NCBI GenBank assembly: GCA_903847975.1
Contig: CAINFC010000006.1
Coordinates: forward strand, 288,103 to 352,102
Source: an uncultured Acidobacteriota bacterium
Lineage (GTDB): Bacteria; Acidobacteriota; UBA6911; CAINFC01
Direction of reading: 5' to 3'
Length of the DNA stretch: 64,000 nucleotides
Shown: positions 61,642-64,000 of the stretch, one piece after another
How positions within the stretch are numbered: position 1 is the first letter of the stretch
How the letters are laid out: each line of letters starts with the position of its first letter
Notes under the pieces: generated by a model
Told to the model about the DNA's origin: nothing
Databases searched by the model: none
The model's input: the letters and a program-made list of their open reading frames with translations, nothing else
Translations under genes and position numbers: made by a program

Positions 61642-63810
61642 ATGATGCTTAAATCCGGCCTTCCCCTTCTGGGTTCGACCCTCCTCTTAGCCCTTGCAGG
61701 ACTTTCCGCTGCCCAGCCTCCGGCGCCGCAGACCGCGTCCAATCCGCAGGCCACCTTCCGCGTGGGAGCCGACCTTGTGGTTGTCGATGTAACCGTCCGC
61801 GACCGTCAGGAACGCCCGCTGGCCGGCCTGACCTCCGGGGATTTCACCCTGCTCGAGGACGGCAAGCCCCAGCAGATTCTGCTTTTCGCCGTCGAGGATA
61901 TCATCTCCCAGGAATCGCAGCCGCCGGCCGAAATTTCCAGCCGCCTGCTGGTCGCCCCCCCCAAGCCTGCGGCCGGTGAACCGAAGCAGACAAGTCCGGC
62001 GCCTTCGCCTCTGCCGCCGGGGCCGACCGACGTACGTAATAAACGGTGGATCGTGCTCTTTTTCGACCTGACTTCCCTGCCCTTTCCGGACCTGGTGCGC
62101 GCCGAAAAGTCCGCCCTGGACTACATCGACCGGCAGATGACCGGAGGCGACCTGGTTTCCATTGTCACCTTCGAGAACAGCCCGAAAGTGGTTCAGGATT
62201 TCACCCAGGACCGGAGACGGCTCCGCACCAACCTGGAAAATCTTGTCAAGGAAATCGACTCCCCGGAAGCGGCATCGGAAACATCCGCGGAAGAAACCGC
62301 TGCGGACGAAACCGCCAGCGAAGCCTTTGCCGCAGATGAAACCGAATTCAACATCTTCAATTCGGATCGCAAGCTGGCGGCCATTGAAACCATCGCCCAA
62401 TGGCTGGCCCCCTATCCGGAACGTAAGGCCCTGATCCACTACTCCGGCGGCATTACCCGCACCGGCACGGAAAACCAGGCCCAGCTTCGGGCCACCATTG
62501 CCGCCGCGGGAAAAGCAAATCTTTCGATTTATCCCGTGGATGCCCGGGGCCTGGTGGCACTGCCTTCGGGGGGCGATGCCTCCCGCGCCAGCACCGGAAG
62601 CCGGTCGCAGTTCAACGGGCGCGCCGTCCGCAACCAGTTTTCCGGTCTTTCCGCCTCGCAGGATACCCTCTTGACCCTTGCGGAAGATACCGGGGGGAAG
62701 GCATTTTTCGACAACAATGATCTGTCTCCGGTCTTCACCCAGGTCCGGGAGGACATCCGGCACTACTACGTTCTGGGCTACTACTCCAACCATACCGCCA
62801 ATGACGGCAAGTTCCGGAGAATCAAGGTAACCGTCCAGGTGCCGGGAGCTTCGGTCCTGCACCGCGAAGGGTACTATGCCCCCAAGGATTTTTCTCTTCT
62901 CACCCGGTCGGAGCGTCAGCGGCATCTCGAGGAATCGGCCTCGCTGGCGGCACTGTCCTCGGAGTTTCCGCTGGCCCTCTCCTCGGGTTATTTCCGCACC
63001 CGCGGAGATGTCAACTACGTACCGGTCTCCCTTCGCTTCCCGTCCATCAATATTCCTTTTCTGGAAAAAAAGGGGATGCACCAGACCGAGTTCGATTTTG
63101 TGGCCCAGGTGCGCGGCGACAAAGACAAACTGATCACTTTCGTCAAGGATACAGTGCGTTTGAAGCTGGACGACCTCACCTTTCAGTCGCTGACCCGAAA
63201 AGCGATTCAATACGACACCGGCTTCTATCTCAAGCCCGGCCAGTACGCCATCAAATTCCTGGTCCGCGAGAACCAGACTGGAAAGCTGGGGGTATTCGAA
63301 GAAAAGCTGCAGATCCCCGCCCTGCCACCGTCCGGGCTTTCGCTCAGCTCGCTCCTTCTCGGTTCCCAGCTGCAGGACGTCCAGGGCCCGCAGGAGGCGG
63401 TACGCGTCAAGGTCGATGAGTCCATGCGGGAATTTTTTCGCCAGGGCGGCGGCTGGGGAAATCCACTGGTTTCGGGAGGGAAGAAGCTGGTTCCCAGCGT
63501 GACCCGGATTTTCCGTGCCGCCGACACGCTTTATGTGGTTTTCGAAGTGTACGGAGCGTCGGAGGATCCCGCTAGCCGGAAGCCTTTTGTCCAGCTGGCA
63601 TTGAGCTTCTGGCAAGGCGGCCTGAAATTACGTCAGACTCCGCCTTATCTCCTGGAGCAGTATGACGACCGCGAGCGCCGCGTCCTGAAATGCCGCTACC
63701 AGCTGCCGCTCTCCGGATTTCAGCCGGGAACCTATGCCCTGCAGCTGGATCTGATCGACCAGCCGGCTGCCCGGCACGCCCACGCCAGAGCGACCATCGC
63801 CATACGCTGA
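61642..63810 (+). CDS. Secreted VWA-domain protein (VWFA-related Acidobacterial type)
   Basis: A 722-residue exported protein. The signal peptide ends near LSAAQPP. The family opening FRVGADLVVVDVTVRDRQERP and LTSGDFTLLEDGKPQQI are followed by a VWA domain (about 130-395) with RWIVLFFDLTSL at the metal-ion site, VSIVTFENSP and KALIHYSGGI. An acidic Ala/Glu insert (about 210-240) splits the VWA domain. The later half (about 400-722) is beta-rich with VREDIRHYYVLGYYSNH and an Ig-like end. It follows the Oar-like receptor after 21 bases; such pairs recur in Acidobacteriota. The metal-site motif DLTSL departs from the standard DxSxS. Confidence 0.86.
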   Translation: MMLKSGLPLLGSTLLLALAGLSAAQPPAPQTASNPQATFRVGADLVVVDVTVRDRQERPLAGLTSGDFTLLEDGKPQQILLFAVEDIISQESQPPAEISSRLLVAPPKPAAGEPKQTSPAPSPLPPGPTDVRNKRWIVLFFDLTSLPFPDLVRAEKSALDYIDRQMTGGDLVSIVTFENSPKVVQDFTQDRRRLRTNLENLVKEIDSPEAASETSAEETAADETASEAFAADETEFNIFNSDRKLAAIETIAQWLAPYPERKALIHYSGGITRTGTENQAQLRATIAAAGKANLSIYPVDARGLVALPSGGDASRASTGSRSQFNGRAVRNQFSGLSASQDTLLTLAEDTGGKAFFDNNDLSPVFTQVREDIRHYYVLGYYSNHTANDGKFRRIKVTVQVPGASVLHREGYYAPKDFSLLTRSERQRHLEESASLAALSSEFPLALSSGYFRTRGDVNYVPVSLRFPSINIPFLEKKGMHQTEFDFVAQVRGDKDKLITFVKDTVRLKLDDLTFQSLTRKAIQYDTGFYLKPGQYAIKFLVRENQTGKLGVFEEKLQIPALPPSGLSLSSLLLGSQLQDVQGPQEAVRVKVDESMREFFRQGGGWGNPLVSGGKKLVPSVTRIFRAADTLYVVFEVYGASEDPASRKPFVQLALSFWQGGLKLRQTPPYLLEQYDDRERRVLKCRYQLPLSGFQPGTYALQLDLIDQPAARHAHARATIAIR

Positions 63811-63846
63811 TTTTTTGCCACCAAAAACCATTTTGCATACAGCCCT

Positions 63847-64000
63847 TAGGCGGATTTTTATTAAAATCAGCCCTGTAAGGGCTGCGCAAACATCTACCGT
63901 TGCTCGATTGAGCGCAACCCTTTCAGGGTTATCTCTTGCGGGTATCCCTACCCGGGGTAGGCGCGAAGCGCGCCAACCCCGGGCTGTGTTACGAAGCCCT
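63847..64000 (-). repeat. Composite multi-hairpin repeat, copy B (cut by window edge)
   Basis: The reverse complement aligns with 43418-43566: the same order of CCCGGGGTTGG...CTACCCCGGG, AACCCTGAAAGGGTT, CAGCCCTTACAGGGCTG and ATCCGCCTA. The hairpins are nearly identical while the spacers differ by base changes and small length changes. It follows the VWA gene; the window edge cuts it. Confidence 0.8.

Noticed and set aside
61687..63615. Long antisense open frame opposite the VWA gene
   Set aside because: No ribosome site or domain; the plus-strand frame matches a known family along its length.

Overview
The window is chromosomal DNA from a moderately GC-rich, Gram-negative, probably anaerobic and fermentative bacterium. 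Outer-membrane biology is plain: a LptF/LptG protein, a complete Tol-Pal set and a TonB-dependent Oar-like receptor. Anaerobic metabolism is suggested by a class III ribonucleotide reductase (NrdD/NrdG) and the Pta-AckA acetate pathway. The large Oar-like receptor with an N-terminal carboxypeptidase-regulatory domain, followed by a secreted protein of the 'VWFA-related Acidobacterial domain' type, points to the Acidobacteriota, perhaps an Aminicenantia-like lineage. That placement is inference from gene content, not from a marker-gene tree.

Positions 1-31000 are mostly housekeeping. They hold ackA (cut by the window edge) and pta; tadA, tRNA-Ser, a gamma carbonic anhydrase, hisS, aspS and mutL; accA; tRNA-Asn; a XerD-like recombinase; metK with a clear terminator; a fused LptF-LptG permease; a DUF151 nuclease; miaB-recN; then a tight tolQ-tolR-tolA/tonB-tolB-pal-cpoB run behind a good promoter; then ssb and dnaE. 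From 34078 down to 26819 eight minus-strand genes are packed with small gaps or overlaps: htrA, a metallo-beta-lactamase-fold protein that has lost its zinc ligands, a DnaC-like ATPase, a J-domain protein with four short repeats, an EF-hand/SMP-30 protein, rluB, cmk and a small exported protein.

Positions 34100-43650 are more accessory: an orphan amino-acid-type binding lipoprotein, an ABM-domain protein, an M14 metallopeptidase, two PLP aminotransferases, a secreted propeller protein overlapping a sirtuin, and a gene-free stretch (42915-43646) full of palindromic repeats. On the minus strand from 51101 to 43647 lies a seven-gene run: nrdD, nrdG, an unknown protein, a STAS-domain protein with an unknown C-terminal domain, an ABC permease, an ABC ATPase and NagA. 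No substrate-binding protein is present.

Positions 51500-64000 carry a two-domain alginate-lyase/beta-helix protein, a Gfo/Idh/MocA oxidoreductase, and then the most unusual locus: a free-standing reverse transcriptase whose 3' end overlaps one arm of a 21-bp imperfect inverted repeat. That repeat encloses a structured GC-rich segment with an intrinsic terminator, and a zinc-ribbon protein gene follows. The window ends with the Oar-like receptor, the VWA protein, and a second, inverted copy of the composite hairpin repeat also seen at 43418.
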